A DNA stretch of 64,000 bases from Streptomyces sp. XD-27 (GCF_030553055.1 NZ_CP130713.1:1426001-1490000); one strand, 5' to 3'; shown: positions 33,116-42,402, counted from the stretch's first letter. A program made the numbers and translations. Notes: generated by a model from the sequence alone, not told the origin.

Positions 33116-34534
33116 TCAGAGCTGGAGGGACTTCGTCTGGAGGTACTCGGTCATACCGTGTACGCCCAGCTCCCGGCCCACCCCCGACTGCTTGTAGCCC
33201 CCGAACGGGGCAAGCAGGTTGAAGCGGCCGCCGTTGATGTCGACCTGGCCGGCGTGCAGGCGGCGGGCGAACGCCACGGCCGCCTGCTCGTCCGCCGACC
33301 AGACCGCGCCCGCCAGCCCGTACACCGTCCCGTTCGCGATCCGTACCGCGTCGTCCTCGTCGGTGTACTTCATGATCGCGACGACCGGGCCGAAGATCTC
33401 CTCCTGCGCGATCGCCATGTCCTCGGTGACGTCGGCGAAGACGGTCGGCCGGACGTAGTAGCCGCGCTCCAGCCCGTCGGGGGTCTCCGGTCCGCCCGCC
33501 ACGAGCCGCGCTCCCTCGGCGAGGCCGCGCTCGATGTAGCCGCGCACCCGGTCCCGCTGGGCGGCGTTGACGACGGGGCCGAGCCGGACGTCCGGGTCGT
33601 GCGGGTCGCCGGGGACGTACGCGGCGGCCGCCTGCGCGGCGAGCGCGACGGCCTCGTCGTACCGGTCGGCGTCCACCAGCATCCGGGTCCAGGCGTTGCA
33701 GGACTGGCCGGAGTTGCGGAAGACGTTGGCGAGACCGGTGGTGACGGCGCGCGCGAGGTCCCCGTCCGGGAGGATCACGTTCGCCGACTTGCCGCCCAGT
33801 TCGAGTGCCACGCGCTTGACCGCGCCGCCGGCGATCGCGCCGATCCGCCGCCCGACGGCGGTGGAGCCGGTGAAGGAGACCAGGTCCACCTCCGGGTGCT
33901 CGGCCAGCGCCTGGCCCGCGACCGGGCCCAGGCCCGTGACGAGGTTGAACACCCCGGCCGGGAGGCCCGCCGCGTCGACGGCCTCGGCGAAGAGCCGGGC
34001 CACCAGCGGGGTGTCCTCGGCCGGCTTGAGGACGACCGTGCAGCCCGCCGCGAGCGCCGGGACGATCTTGGCGGTGATCTGGTGCAGCGGGTAGTTCCAC
34101 GGGGTGATGGCCGCGACGACGCCGACCGGCTCGTGCAGCACGGTGGAGTTGCCGATCTTCTCCTCGAAGGAGTGCTCGGCGGCGAGCCGCGCGTACGACC
34201 CGGTGACCGCGATCGGCAGGTCCGCGTGGACCGCCTGGGCGAAGGCGAGCGTCGCGCCGAGCTCCGCGGTGACCGTGGTCGCGATCTCGTCGCGGCGGGC
34301 GGCCAGTTCGTCGCGCAACGCGCCGAGCAGGGCGGCACGCTCGGCGGGCGGAGTCGCGGCCCAGCCGGGGAACGCGGCGCGGGCGGCCCGTACGGCGGCG
34401 TCGACGTCCTCGGCGGTCCCGGCCGGGACGCTGCCGATGACCTGTTCGTCGGCCGGGTTCACGACCTCGATCGTGTCCGGGCCCGCGGCGGGCCGCCAGC
34501 GGCCGCCGATGTACATCCCGTCGTGGACGGTCAT
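33116..34534 (-). CDS. Aldehyde dehydrogenase family protein
   Basis: A 472-residue NAD(P)-dependent aldehyde dehydrogenase. It shows ITPWNYPLHQITAKI, FTGSTAVGRRIG, the catalytic Glu in LELGGKSANVIL and the catalytic Cys in FRNSGQSCNAWTRM. GGGAGGG precedes ATG 34534. It is the first gene of a two-gene unit with the alcohol dehydrogenase. The AAACTA-N7-TAGTTT dyad lies 36 nt upstream and matches the one next to the TetR gene at 31272, which suggests shared control. The substrate is not visible. Confidence 0.92.
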   Translation of the reverse strand: MTVHDGMYIGGRWRPAAGPDTIEVVNPADEQVIGSVPAGTAEDVDAAVRAARAAFPGWAATPPAERAALLGALRDELAARRDEIATTVTAELGATLAFAQAVHADLPIAVTGSYARLAAEHSFEEKIGNSTVLHEPVGVVAAITPWNYPLHQITAKIVPALAAGCTVVLKPAEDTPLVARLFAEAVDAAGLPAGVFNLVTGLGPVAGQALAEHPEVDLVSFTGSTAVGRRIGAIAGGAVKRVALELGGKSANVILPDGDLARAVTTGLANVFRNSGQSCNAWTRMLVDADRYDEAVALAAQAAAAYVPGDPHDPDVRLGPVVNAAQRDRVRGYIERGLAEGARLVAGGPETPDGLERGYYVRPTVFADVTEDMAIAQEEIFGPVVAIMKYTDEDDAVRIANGTVYGLAGAVWSADEQAAVAFARRLHAGQVDINGGRFNLLAPFGGYKQSGVGRELGVHGMTEYLQTKSLQL

Positions 34535-34569
34535 GGGGTCCCTCCCGCGCGGCAGTTCGTCACCCCGCC

Positions 34570-34588
34570 AAACTAACGCCGGTAGTTT
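34570..34588. promoter_or_regulatory. TetR operator, AAACTA-N7-TAGTTT
   Basis: Exact copy of the arms at 31234-31252, same 7-nt spacing (spacer acgccgg), upstream of the aldehyde and alcohol dehydrogenase operon. Confidence 0.75.
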
Positions 34589-34620
34589 TGCGGTGCCAGA
34601 GGGGGTTCCCGTGCCGTCGA

Positions 34621-35265
34621 TCACGCCCTCGCCGACGTCTGCTTGACCCCGGTCAGATGGGAGAAGACGACGATGTTCGCGGCGTAGCCGCGCCGCTGGT
34701 CGAAGGTGCCGCCGCAGGTGAGGAGCCGCAGCTCGGGGCGTCCGCGCGGGCCGTACACCCGGTCGTCGGGGAAGGCGTGCTTGCCGATGGTGCGGACGGC
34801 GTCGACGGTGAAGACCGCGGTGCGTTGGTCCTCCCGGAGGACGTCGATCACGTCGCCCGGCCGCAGGTCGTCCAGGTTGAGGAAGACCGCGGGCCCGGTG
34901 CGGGTGTCGCGGTGGCCCACGACCACGGCGGTGCCCATCTCGCCGGGCGCCGGGCCGTACTCGTACCAGCCCGCGAGCCGCGGCTCGTCCACCGACGGGG
35001 TGGCGATCCGGCCCTCTGTGTCCAGTCCGAGGCGGGTGACCGGCGCCTCCAGGGCGAGCGCGGGAATGGAGATGCCGGTCGCGGGCGACCGAGGCAGCGG
35101 CGCGTGCCGCGGCGCCGCCGGCGCGTTGTCGGTGACGGGCCCCCGGGACGACACCCGGTGCAGCGCCCAGACACCCGCCACCAGCGCCAGGATCGCGCCC
35201 GCCAGGACCAGCAGGAGGCGGACGCGACCCTGGAAACGCGGCGTCGGCCGCGGCTCAGATGACAC
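34621..35265 (-). CDS. Class F sortase
   Basis: A 214-residue membrane-anchored sortase-fold transpeptidase of actinobacterial class F. One N-terminal membrane helix (LLLVLAGAILALVAGVWAL) precedes the catalytic domain, which has the active-site His in VVVGHRDT, the Cys in LRLLTCGGTFD and the Arg in the following QRRGYAANIVVF segment. Start GTG 35265 is taken because it gives the usual class F length; the frame stays open further upstream but inside the preceding gene. The gene overlaps the stop of that surface-protein gene by 11 bases, which implies they work together. Confidence 0.85.
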   Translation of the reverse strand: MSSEPRPTPRFQGRVRLLLVLAGAILALVAGVWALHRVSSRGPVTDNAPAAPRHAPLPRSPATGISIPALALEAPVTRLGLDTEGRIATPSVDEPRLAGWYEYGPAPGEMGTAVVVGHRDTRTGPAVFLNLDDLRPGDVIDVLREDQRTAVFTVDAVRTIGKHAFPDDRVYGPRGRPELRLLTCGGTFDQRRGYAANIVVFSHLTGVKQTSARA

Positions 35266-36205
35266 CGTTGGGGCGGCGCCGGGCGCGGCGCAGCAGGAAC
35301 AGTCCGGCAGCACCGGCCGTCCCGGCGCCCGCCACTCCGACGATGAGGCCCGCGGACAGGCCGGAGCCGGAGTCGCCCGACTCGCCGCCGCCGCCGGCGC
35401 CCACCGGGCCGCGCGGTGCGACGTTGGCCGAGTCGCGGGTGTCGGCCGCGTCGTCGGAGGAGAGGTCGGCCTTGGTGTCGGCGCCGGCCGCGATGCTGTC
35501 GTCGGCGTTGCGCTCGGCACCGGCGGCGCCCTCTTCCGTGGCACCCTCCTCCGTCGTGCCCTCCTCGGTGGCGCCCTCCTCCGCGGTGCCCGCTTCAGTC
35601 GCCCCTTCCTGGGCGGTGCCCTCCTCGGCGGCCGTGCCGGTGGTGCCGGTGGCGGCGTCGTCCGCGGACCCCTCATCGGCGGTCCCCTGAGCGCCTTCGG
35701 CGGGGTCCGAGGCCTCGGCGTCCTGGCTCAGTGCGTCGTTCTCACTGCCCGCCGCGGGCCGCGGGGCGGCCTTGCCCTGCGAGGCGCAGTCGACGTTGAA
35801 CACCTTCTGCTTGCCCGCCCTGGTCTGGCCCTCGATGTTCCAGGTGAGCCGGTAGGTGCCGTCGGGCAGCGACAGCTCGTCGGTGCGGCCCATGCCGCCC
35901 GCCAGGCTGATGCCGCCGGAGAGGCCGCGCGACCGGGCGTCCTCGCCCTGCGGGACGATCGCCCAGTTGACCTCCTGGACGGTGTCGAAGTCGAGCCCGG
36001 CCAGGTAGAAGCCGCAGACTCGGGTCTCGTTGCGCTGATCGGTGACGGGGGTCCCGGCGCTGTGCACCTTGACGTCGCCGTTGTCACCGGGCGCCGCGAC
36101 CGCGGCCGGTGCGGCCATCCAGGTGGCGGCTCCGCAGGCGAGGGCGGCGAGAGCGGCGGCGCTGCGGCGGGTTCCGAGGGGGGGAAGGGGTACTGAAGTG
36201 GACAC
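35255..36205 (-). CDS. Secreted, C-terminally membrane-anchored protein coupled to class F sortase
   Basis: A 316-residue exported protein. A signal peptide ends near AAVAAPGD (about 38). The first domain (about 40-145) has two cysteines (VCGFYLAG and VFNVDCAS) that may pair. It is followed by a long Ala/Glu/Thr-rich stalk (about 150-270) with ATEEGTTEEGATEEG-like repeats, then a membrane helix (LIVGVAGAGTAGAAGLFLL) and an arginine-rich end. No clear LPXTG is seen before the helix. The layout is typical of the partner encoded next to class F sortases in Streptomyces; the function is unknown. GTG 36205 has AAGGAG upstream. Confidence 0.75.
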   Translation of the reverse strand: MSTSVPLPPLGTRRSAAALAALACGAATWMAAPAAVAAPGDNGDVKVHSAGTPVTDQRNETRVCGFYLAGLDFDTVQEVNWAIVPQGEDARSRGLSGGISLAGGMGRTDELSLPDGTYRLTWNIEGQTRAGKQKVFNVDCASQGKAAPRPAAGSENDALSQDAEASDPAEGAQGTADEGSADDAATGTTGTAAEEGTAQEGATEAGTAEEGATEEGTTEEGATEEGAAGAERNADDSIAAGADTKADLSSDDAADTRDSANVAPRGPVGAGGGGESGDSGSGLSAGLIVGVAGAGTAGAAGLFLLRRARRRPNGVI

Positions 36206-36336
36206 GCGTGCGCTCCTTCAAGCCTGGGATTTCGTACACATCGATCGAGTGACTACCTGTCACGCAGACTTGGAAGAGAAACGATAAAGCGCCAATAGAT
36301 ACCCGATAATCCCTCAATCAGCGCATAGCATTCGCG

Positions 36337-37776
36337 TCAGATGATCCCGAACAGGACTCCCGCCGCCAGGACCACCAGCGAGGTGAGCGCCGCCCACTTC
36401 ACGACGAAGCGGGTGTGGTCGCCGAACTCGACCTTGGCCATGCCCACGAGGACGTATACGGCGGGCACCAGGGGGCTCGACATGTGCAGGGCCTGGCCGA
36501 CCAGCGAGGCGCGGGCGATCTCCATGGAGTCCACGCCGTGTGCGGCGCCCGCCTCGGCGAGGATCGGCACGATGCCGAAGTAGAAGCCGTCGTTGGACAT
36601 GAAGTAGGTCAGCGGAATGCTGAGGACGCCGGTGACGATGCCCATGTGCGGGCCCAGGCCGTCGGGGATGCCGTCGACCAGCCAGCGCGCCATGTGCTCG
36701 ACCATGCCGGTGCCGGAGAGGACGCCGGTGAAGACGGCGGCGGCGAAGACCATGCCGGAGACGTTGACGACGTTCTCCGCGTGGGCGGCGATCCGCGCCC
36801 GCTGGTCGGGCATGTGGGGGAAGTTGACCGTGAGCGCGATGGCGGCGCCCAGCAGGAAGAGCACCGGGATCGGCAGCGTCTCCATGATCATCATGGTGAG
36901 CAGCGCGACGGTGAGCGCGGCGTTGAACCAGTAGAGCTTGGGGCGCAGGGTGGGCCGGTGCGGGTCCAGGCCCTGGAAGCCGTCGCCGGACGCCTCGTCC
37001 GCGTCCGTCTCGGGGCCCTCGGCCGCGCCGTCCGCGTCCGCGCCGGTCCCGGCGCCGCCGGTCGGCCGCTTCGAACGGGCCGCTCCGCCGGGGGCGTCAC
37101 CGGCCGGCACCAGCAGCTGCTCCGCCTGTTCTGCCTGCTCCGCGACGTCGTCGAGGGTCAGCAGACCCAGCCGCCGCCGCTCGCGGAGGCCGAGGACGTA
37201 GGCGAGGACGAAGACGAAGAGCAGGCCGACGGCGAGCGCGGGGATCATCGGCACGAAGATGTCGTTGGCGTCGAGCTTGAGGGCGGTGGCGGCGCGGGCG
37301 GTGGGGCCGCCCCACGGCAGGGTGTTCATGACGCCGTTGGCCATGGCGGCGACACCGGTCATCACCACCACGCTCATCTTGAGCCGGCGGTAGAGCGGGT
37401 ACATCGCGGAGACCGTGATCATGAAGGTGGTGGAGCCGTCGCCGTCCAGGGAGACGATCGCGGCGAGGACGGCGGTGCCGACCACGATCCGCATCGGGTC
37501 CGCCTTGCAGAACCGCAGGATGCCGCGGACGATCGGATCGAAGAGGCCGACGTCGATCATGACGCCGAAGTAGATGATGGCGAACATCAGCATCGCGGCG
37601 GTCGGCGCGAGGCTGCCCAGACCGTCGAGCGCGTAGTCCCCGAGGTGGGCCCCCTTCCCGACCAGGACGCAGAACAGCGCGGGGATGAGCACCAGCGCCG
37701 CCAGGGGGGACATTTTCTTCAGCATGATCAGCACCAGGAAGGTGGCGATCATGCCGAATCCGAGGATTGTCAGCAT
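36337..37776 (-). CDS. CitMHS-family citrate transporter
   Basis: A 479-residue secondary transporter of the CitMHS family, which moves citrate complexed with a divalent metal ion, driven by protons. It has about 11-12 hydrophobic helices, the conserved VSLDGDGSTTFMITVSAMYPLY and NTLPWGGPTARAA segments, and a charged cytoplasmic loop (about 200-270) rich in Glu and Asp that is longer than in Bacillus CitM. GAGGA precedes ATG 37776. In Streptomyces a related transporter takes up iron- or calcium-citrate; the metal here cannot be told. No two-component genes are adjacent. Confidence 0.88.
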   Translation of the reverse strand: MLTILGFGMIATFLVLIMLKKMSPLAALVLIPALFCVLVGKGAHLGDYALDGLGSLAPTAAMLMFAIIYFGVMIDVGLFDPIVRGILRFCKADPMRIVVGTAVLAAIVSLDGDGSTTFMITVSAMYPLYRRLKMSVVVMTGVAAMANGVMNTLPWGGPTARAATALKLDANDIFVPMIPALAVGLLFVFVLAYVLGLRERRRLGLLTLDDVAEQAEQAEQLLVPAGDAPGGAARSKRPTGGAGTGADADGAAEGPETDADEASGDGFQGLDPHRPTLRPKLYWFNAALTVALLTMMIMETLPIPVLFLLGAAIALTVNFPHMPDQRARIAAHAENVVNVSGMVFAAAVFTGVLSGTGMVEHMARWLVDGIPDGLGPHMGIVTGVLSIPLTYFMSNDGFYFGIVPILAEAGAAHGVDSMEIARASLVGQALHMSSPLVPAVYVLVGMAKVEFGDHTRFVVKWAALTSLVVLAAGVLFGII

Positions 37777-37940
37777 GCGGTTTCCTCACGTTCACCGTCG
37801 AACTCCGCCCGGGGATGGCGGTGAGGTGACCGTAGGGGCCGCAACTTTGCGTTAACAAGGTCTTGACGCGTGAGCAATAAGCGCAGAACCCCAGGTCAGG
37901 TGAGGGGTGTCGACGGGATCAGGTGCGGAGTCCTGCCGGA

Positions 37941-40166
37941 TCAGGTGACGGGGGCCAGCTGGACCGGGTAGCCGTTGAGGACGGCCGTGCCCGACAGGGG
38001 GTCCAGACGGGAGCCGTCCAGCAGCTGGTTGACGTTCACGCCCGCGTGGTCCGCCGCCACCGCCGTCCGGGTGCCGGGCCGGTCGTGGCCCCAGCCGTGC
38101 GGCAGGCTCACCACTCCGGCCCGTACCGTGTCGGTGATCTCGACCGGCACCTCCAGCTCGCCGCCGTCACCCTTGAGCCGGGCGCGCCCGCCGTCGGTCA
38201 GGCCGAGCCGCGCCGCGTCCGCCGGATGCACCTGGAGGGTGCAGCGGTTGCTGCCGCCGACGAGCACGGGGACGTTGTGCATCCAGCTGTTGTTGGAGCG
38301 CAGATGGCGGCGGCCGATGAGGACGAGTTGGTCGGCGGTCCGCGCGGCGAGCGCGCGGCGCAGCCGCGGCACGTCGGCGGCGATCGGTTCCGGGCAGAGT
38401 TCGACCGTTCCGCTGCGGGTCTTGAGCAGGGCGGGGATACGGGGGCGCAGCGGCCCCAGGTCGATGCCGTGCGGGTGGGCGAGGAGCCGGTCCAGGCTCA
38501 GGCCCTCGGGGTCGGCGCCGAAGCCGTCCCCGTACGGGCCGAGCCGCAGCATCGTGTCCAGCCGCCGCTCGGCGCCGGTCTCCCCGGTGAGCCGGGCACC
38601 CAGCTCGGCGGGGACCCGGCCGTGGACGGGTGAGAGCGGGTCGGCGACTGCCTTGCCGAGGGCGGCGTCGACGACCATCGCGTCGACCGCTTCCGGGTCG
38701 CCCTCCTGGTCGCTCGCGCACAGCACCAGGCGCGCGAAGATCGCGGCCTCGCTGAGCGCGCCCTCGGCGAGCGGCACGGCGGGGCGCGAGTAGCGGACCT
38801 GGTTGCGGACGGCCAGGGCGTTGAAGGCGTAGTCGAAGTGCGGGCTCTGGCTGGGCGGCGGTGGCGGCAGCACGACATGGGCGTGCCGCGAGGTCTCGTT
38901 GAGGTACGGGTCGACGCTGACCATGAAGTCCAGCCCGGCCAGCGCCCGGTCCAGCCGGTCCCCGTCCGGGGCGGACAGCACGGGGTTGGCGCCGGCCACG
39001 ACCACCGCGCGCACCTGGCCGTCCCCCGGCGTCTCGATCTCCTCCGCGAGCGCGACCGCGGGCAGCTCGGACTTGACCTCGGGGTGGCCGCTGACCCGGC
39101 TGTGCCAGCGGCCGAGCGCGAAGCCCTTCCCCGGCTCGGGCGGGCGCTCGGCGCGGGCGGTGGCCGCGAGCGGGAACATCAGGCCGCCGGGCCGGTCGAG
39201 ATTGCCGGTGAGGATGGTCAGCACGTCCACCAACCAGCTGGTCAGGGTGCCGAATTCGACGGTGCAGCTGCCCAGCCGCCCGTAGACCGCGGCCCGTTCG
39301 GCCGCGGCGAGTTCACGGGCGAGCGTGCGGATGTCGTCGGCGGGCACGTCGCACGCCTCGGCGACGGCCTCGGGGGTGAAGTCCGCCGCCAGCCCGCGGA
39401 CGTCCTCGACTCCGGTGACATGGCCGGACAGGTCGCCGAGGTCCACCAGGTCCTCGGCGAAGAGCACGTGCACCATCGCGAAGAGCAGCAGCGCGTCCGC
39501 GCCGGGGCGTACGGCCATGTACCGGTCGGCCATCCTGGCGGTACGGGTGCGCCGCGGGTCGAGCACGGTGATCCGCCCGCCGCGCCGCCGGATCGCCTTG
39601 AGCTTGCCGGGGAAGTCGGGGGCGGTGCACAGGCTGCCGTTGGAGTCGACCGGGTTGGCGCCGATGATCAGCAGGTGGTCGGTGCGGTCCAGGTCGGGGA
39701 CGGGCAGCGCGTTCGCGTCCCCGTAGAGCAGCCCGCTGGAGACGTGCTTGGGCATCTGGTCGAGGGTGCTGGCGGTGAAGACGTTGCGGGTGCCCAGCGC
39801 CCCGATCAGCAGGGGCGGGTAGAGGCCGCCGGCCACCGTGTGCACCATGGGGTTGCCGAGCACGACGGCGGTCGCCTGCGGCCCGTGTTCCCGCGAGACC
39901 GCGCGCAGTCCGGCGCGCACGGCGGCGAACGCCTCGTCCCAGGTCGCCTCCGCCAACCGCCCGGCGCGCCGCACCAGAGGCCGCCGCAGCCGGTCCGGGT
40001 CCGCGTCGAGGGCACCGAAGGCGGCGCCCTTGGGGCAGATGAAGCCCCGGCTGAACACGTCGTCGCGGTCCCCGCGCGCGCCGGTGACCCGGCTCCCCTC
40101 GATGGTCAGGCTGAGCCCGCAGGTGGCCTCGCAGAGCGGGCAGACGCGCAGGGCGGTACGGCTCAT
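37941..40166 (-). CDS. Molybdopterin-dependent oxidoreductase (formate-dehydrogenase-like)
   Basis: A 741-residue member of the DMSO-reductase superfamily. The N-terminal iron-sulphur motif is CPLCEATCGL plus CPKG near residue 45, followed by molybdopterin-binding regions (NPMVHTVAG, IIGANPVDSNGS, the long middle domain) and a C-terminal beta-barrel cap (NNSWMHNVPVLVGG, VSLPHGWGHDRPG). The residue at the Mo-ligand position cannot be fixed by eye. The absence of small or membrane subunits suggests a soluble single-subunit enzyme. GGGAGGG precedes ATG 40166. A TetR-type half-palindrome at 40213-40228 lies upstream. Confidence 0.85.
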   Translation of the reverse strand: MSRTALRVCPLCEATCGLSLTIEGSRVTGARGDRDDVFSRGFICPKGAAFGALDADPDRLRRPLVRRAGRLAEATWDEAFAAVRAGLRAVSREHGPQATAVVLGNPMVHTVAGGLYPPLLIGALGTRNVFTASTLDQMPKHVSSGLLYGDANALPVPDLDRTDHLLIIGANPVDSNGSLCTAPDFPGKLKAIRRRGGRITVLDPRRTRTARMADRYMAVRPGADALLLFAMVHVLFAEDLVDLGDLSGHVTGVEDVRGLAADFTPEAVAEACDVPADDIRTLARELAAAERAAVYGRLGSCTVEFGTLTSWLVDVLTILTGNLDRPGGLMFPLAATARAERPPEPGKGFALGRWHSRVSGHPEVKSELPAVALAEEIETPGDGQVRAVVVAGANPVLSAPDGDRLDRALAGLDFMVSVDPYLNETSRHAHVVLPPPPPSQSPHFDYAFNALAVRNQVRYSRPAVPLAEGALSEAAIFARLVLCASDQEGDPEAVDAMVVDAALGKAVADPLSPVHGRVPAELGARLTGETGAERRLDTMLRLGPYGDGFGADPEGLSLDRLLAHPHGIDLGPLRPRIPALLKTRSGTVELCPEPIAADVPRLRRALAARTADQLVLIGRRHLRSNNSWMHNVPVLVGGSNRCTLQVHPADAARLGLTDGGRARLKGDGGELEVPVEITDTVRAGVVSLPHGWGHDRPGTRTAVAADHAGVNVNQLLDGSRLDPLSGTAVLNGYPVQLAPVT

Positions 40167-40212
40167 CGGTCCCTCCCGGGGACGGCGGCGGCAGCGGTGA
40201 CGCGCTTTGACC

Positions 40213-40228
40213 ATACCGGTCGGTATGC
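40213..40228. promoter_or_regulatory. Dyad cataccg-N2-cggtatg upstream of the molybdopterin oxidoreductase gene
   Basis: The site cataccggtcggtatg is 46 nt before the oxidoreductase start. Its right half (accggtcggtatg) closely matches the TetR site at 7904-7923. Confidence 0.55.
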
Positions 40229-40282
40229 GCCGCGCGGAAGCTTTTCCGCCGGGCCCCCGGATGGCCCGCCGCCCGGCGGCGG

Positions 40283-40909
40283 TCAGTCCAGGACCCTCGC
40301 GAGATACGCCCGCAGCAGCTCCTTCGTCTCGGCCACGATGACCGGATCGCCTTCCGGATCGACCCGGAAGGCGAGCCTCAGCAGCGCGTCGGCCGCCTCG
40401 ACGGCCAACAGGACGGCGACCCTCAGCCGTTCGCCCTGCTCGCCGGAGTCGTCCAGGCCCAGTCGCCGGGTGAGCAGGGCCCGCAGCCGGTCCGCGACCA
40501 GGTGGTTGGGCTGGTCCGCCGGGGCGGTGGCGGGCACCGACGTGCCGAACTCGATCAGCGCGAAGCCGGGCGCCCCGCGCTTCATCGCCAGGTACTCGTC
40601 GACCACCACCTCGATGGCCCGGCGCCAGTCGCCGCCGCCGGCGACGCCCGAGGCGGCCAGCGCGGCGTCGATCCGGGCCGCGTACCGGTCCAGGTTGCGC
40701 TGGGCGAGCGCCTCGGCCAGTGCGCGTTTGTTGTCGAAGAAGCGGTATACGGAGCCGATGGGGACACCGGCGCGGGCGGCGACGGCGCGGGTGCTCAGCT
40801 CTTCGTAGCCGGTCTCGTCGAGGAGCTCGGCGCACGCGTCGAGGATCCGGCCGAGGCGTTCTGCGCTGCGCCGTTGGACGGGCGCGCGGCGGAGGTGCGA
40901 GGTGGACAC
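40283..40909 (-). CDS. TetR-family transcriptional regulator
   Basis: A 208-residue TetR regulator. The helix-turn-helix is ILDACAELLDETGYEELSTRAVAARAGVPIGSVYRFFDNKRALAEAL. GTG 40909 has AGGA at seven bases and gives MSTSHLRRAPVQRRSAERL, the usual start of this group; an ATG at 40939 in frame is less likely. It is divergent from homogentisate dioxygenase, and a perfect 14-bp inverted repeat lies in the 132-bp gap, so it probably represses hmgA and itself. The molybdopterin oxidoreductase gene follows on the same strand. Confidence 0.85.
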   Translation of the reverse strand: MSTSHLRRAPVQRRSAERLGRILDACAELLDETGYEELSTRAVAARAGVPIGSVYRFFDNKRALAEALAQRNLDRYAARIDAALAASGVAGGGDWRRAIEVVVDEYLAMKRGAPGFALIEFGTSVPATAPADQPNHLVADRLRALLTRRLGLDDSGEQGERLRVAVLLAVEAADALLRLAFRVDPEGDPVIVAETKELLRAYLARVLD

Positions 40910-40990
40910 CGTCCCATCCTGCCCGCCCCCGGCCCGCATGGCGCCCCCCTCGTACGGCTTGATCCGATCGGGCGTCGTTGACGCGGACCG

Positions 40991-41024
40991 CAACGATTCC
41001 TATGGTCTGACATAGGAATCGTTG
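40991..41024. promoter_or_regulatory. Perfect 14-6-14 operator between tetR and homogentisate dioxygenase
   Basis: The arms caacgattcctatg (40991-41004) and cataggaatcgttg (41011-41024) are exact reverse complements separated by gtctga. The site is centred 34 nt before the hmgA start. Confidence 0.85.
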
Positions 41025-41041
41025 AGCGGCGGGAGCGGGCG

Positions 41042-42381
41042 ATGAGCGGCACGGACACGGGCACGGACCGGGCGAGGAAGACGGCGGAGGCGCTGACGTA
41101 CTCCCCCGGCTTCGGCAACGAGCACAGCAGCGAGGCCGTTCCCGGCGCGCTGCCCATCGGGCGGAACTCCCCCAGCGCGCGCCGCTGGGGCTGTACGCGG
41201 AGCAGCTGAGCGGCAGCGCGTTCACCGAGCCGCGCGGCCACAACCGCCGCTCCTGGCTGTACCGGGTCCGGCCGTCGGCCGCGCACCCGCCCTTCGTACG
41301 GATCGACAACGGCGGGCTGAGCGGCGCGCCCTTCGCCGAGGGCGTCGCCGATCCCAACCGGCTGCGCTGGGACCCGCTGCCGCAGCCGCCCGAGGGCACC
41401 GACTTCCTCGCCGGGCTGTGGACCCTGGGCGGCAACGGCGACGCGGCCCAGCGCAGCGGAATGGCCATCCACCTGTACGCCGCCAACGCGTCCATGACCG
41501 ACCGGGTCTTCAGCGACGCCGACGGCGAACTGCTGATCGTCCCCGAGCGCGGCGGGCTGCTGCTGCGCACCGAGTTCGGCCTGCTGCGCGCCGAGTCCGG
41601 GCACGTGGCGCTCATCCCGCGCGGGGTGCGGTTCCGCGTCGAGCTGCTCGACGCGGACGCGCGCGGCTACGTCTGCGAGAACTACGGACGGCCGTTCATC
41701 CTCCCCGACCTCGGCCCGATCGGCGCCAACGGGCTGGCGAACGCGCGGGACTTCCTCGCCCCCGTCGCCGCCTACGAGGACACCGACGGCCCGGTCGAGG
41801 TGGTCAACAAGTTCTGCAACAACCTCTGGTCGGCGACCTACGACCACTCCCCGCTGGACGTCGTCGCCTGGCACGGCAACCACGTGCCGTACGTCTACGA
41901 CCTGCACCGCTTCAACGTCATCGGCTCCATCAGCTACGACCACCCGGACCCGTCCATCTTCACGGTGCTCACCTCGCCGTCGGACACCCCCGGGCTCGCG
42001 GGCGTGGACTTCGTGGTCTTCGCGCCGCGCTGGCTGGTGGGCGAGGACACCTTCCGGCCGCCGTACTTCCACCGCAACGTCATGAGCGAGTACATGGGCC
42101 TGATCGAGGGCGCGTACGACGCCAAGCAGGCCGGTAAGGGCGGGTTCGTCCCCGGCGGCGGGTCGCTGCACAACATGATGTCGGCACACGGCCCGGACCG
42201 GGAGACGTTCGACCGGGCGAGCGCGGCCGAGCTCCGCCCGCAGAAGATCGACGACGGGCTGGCCTTCATGTTCGAGACGCGGTGGCCCGTCACACTCACC
42301 CCGCAGGCGGCCGGGGCCGACCACCTCCAGGCACGTTACGACGACGTGTGGCAGGGTCTGGAGCGCCATTTCCGCCCGTGA
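41042..42381 (+). CDS. hmgA: Homogentisate 1,2-dioxygenase, frameshifted in this sequence
   Basis: The iron-dependent ring-cleaving enzyme of tyrosine and phenylalanine catabolism, turning homogentisate into maleylacetoacetate. It shows [19 protein letters not shown], then (in the second frame) [29 protein letters not shown], the iron-binding region PRGVRFRVE through [15 protein letters not shown], and the C-terminal [18 protein letters not shown]. The frame changes exactly at the CCCCC run at 41169-41173; one extra C restores [10 protein letters not shown]. The start ATG 41042 follows GGGAG. The corrected protein is about 446 residues, normal for the family. It is controlled by the large dyad upstream. 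Confidence 0.92.
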
Positions 42382-42402
42382 CCGTGACCGGAGGCCGCCG
42401 CC

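Noticed and set aside
41042..42381. hmgA as a true pseudogene
   Set aside because: The only defect is one missing C in a C-run, with all motifs intact after it, and the same kind of defect recurs in other genes; sequencing error is more likely.
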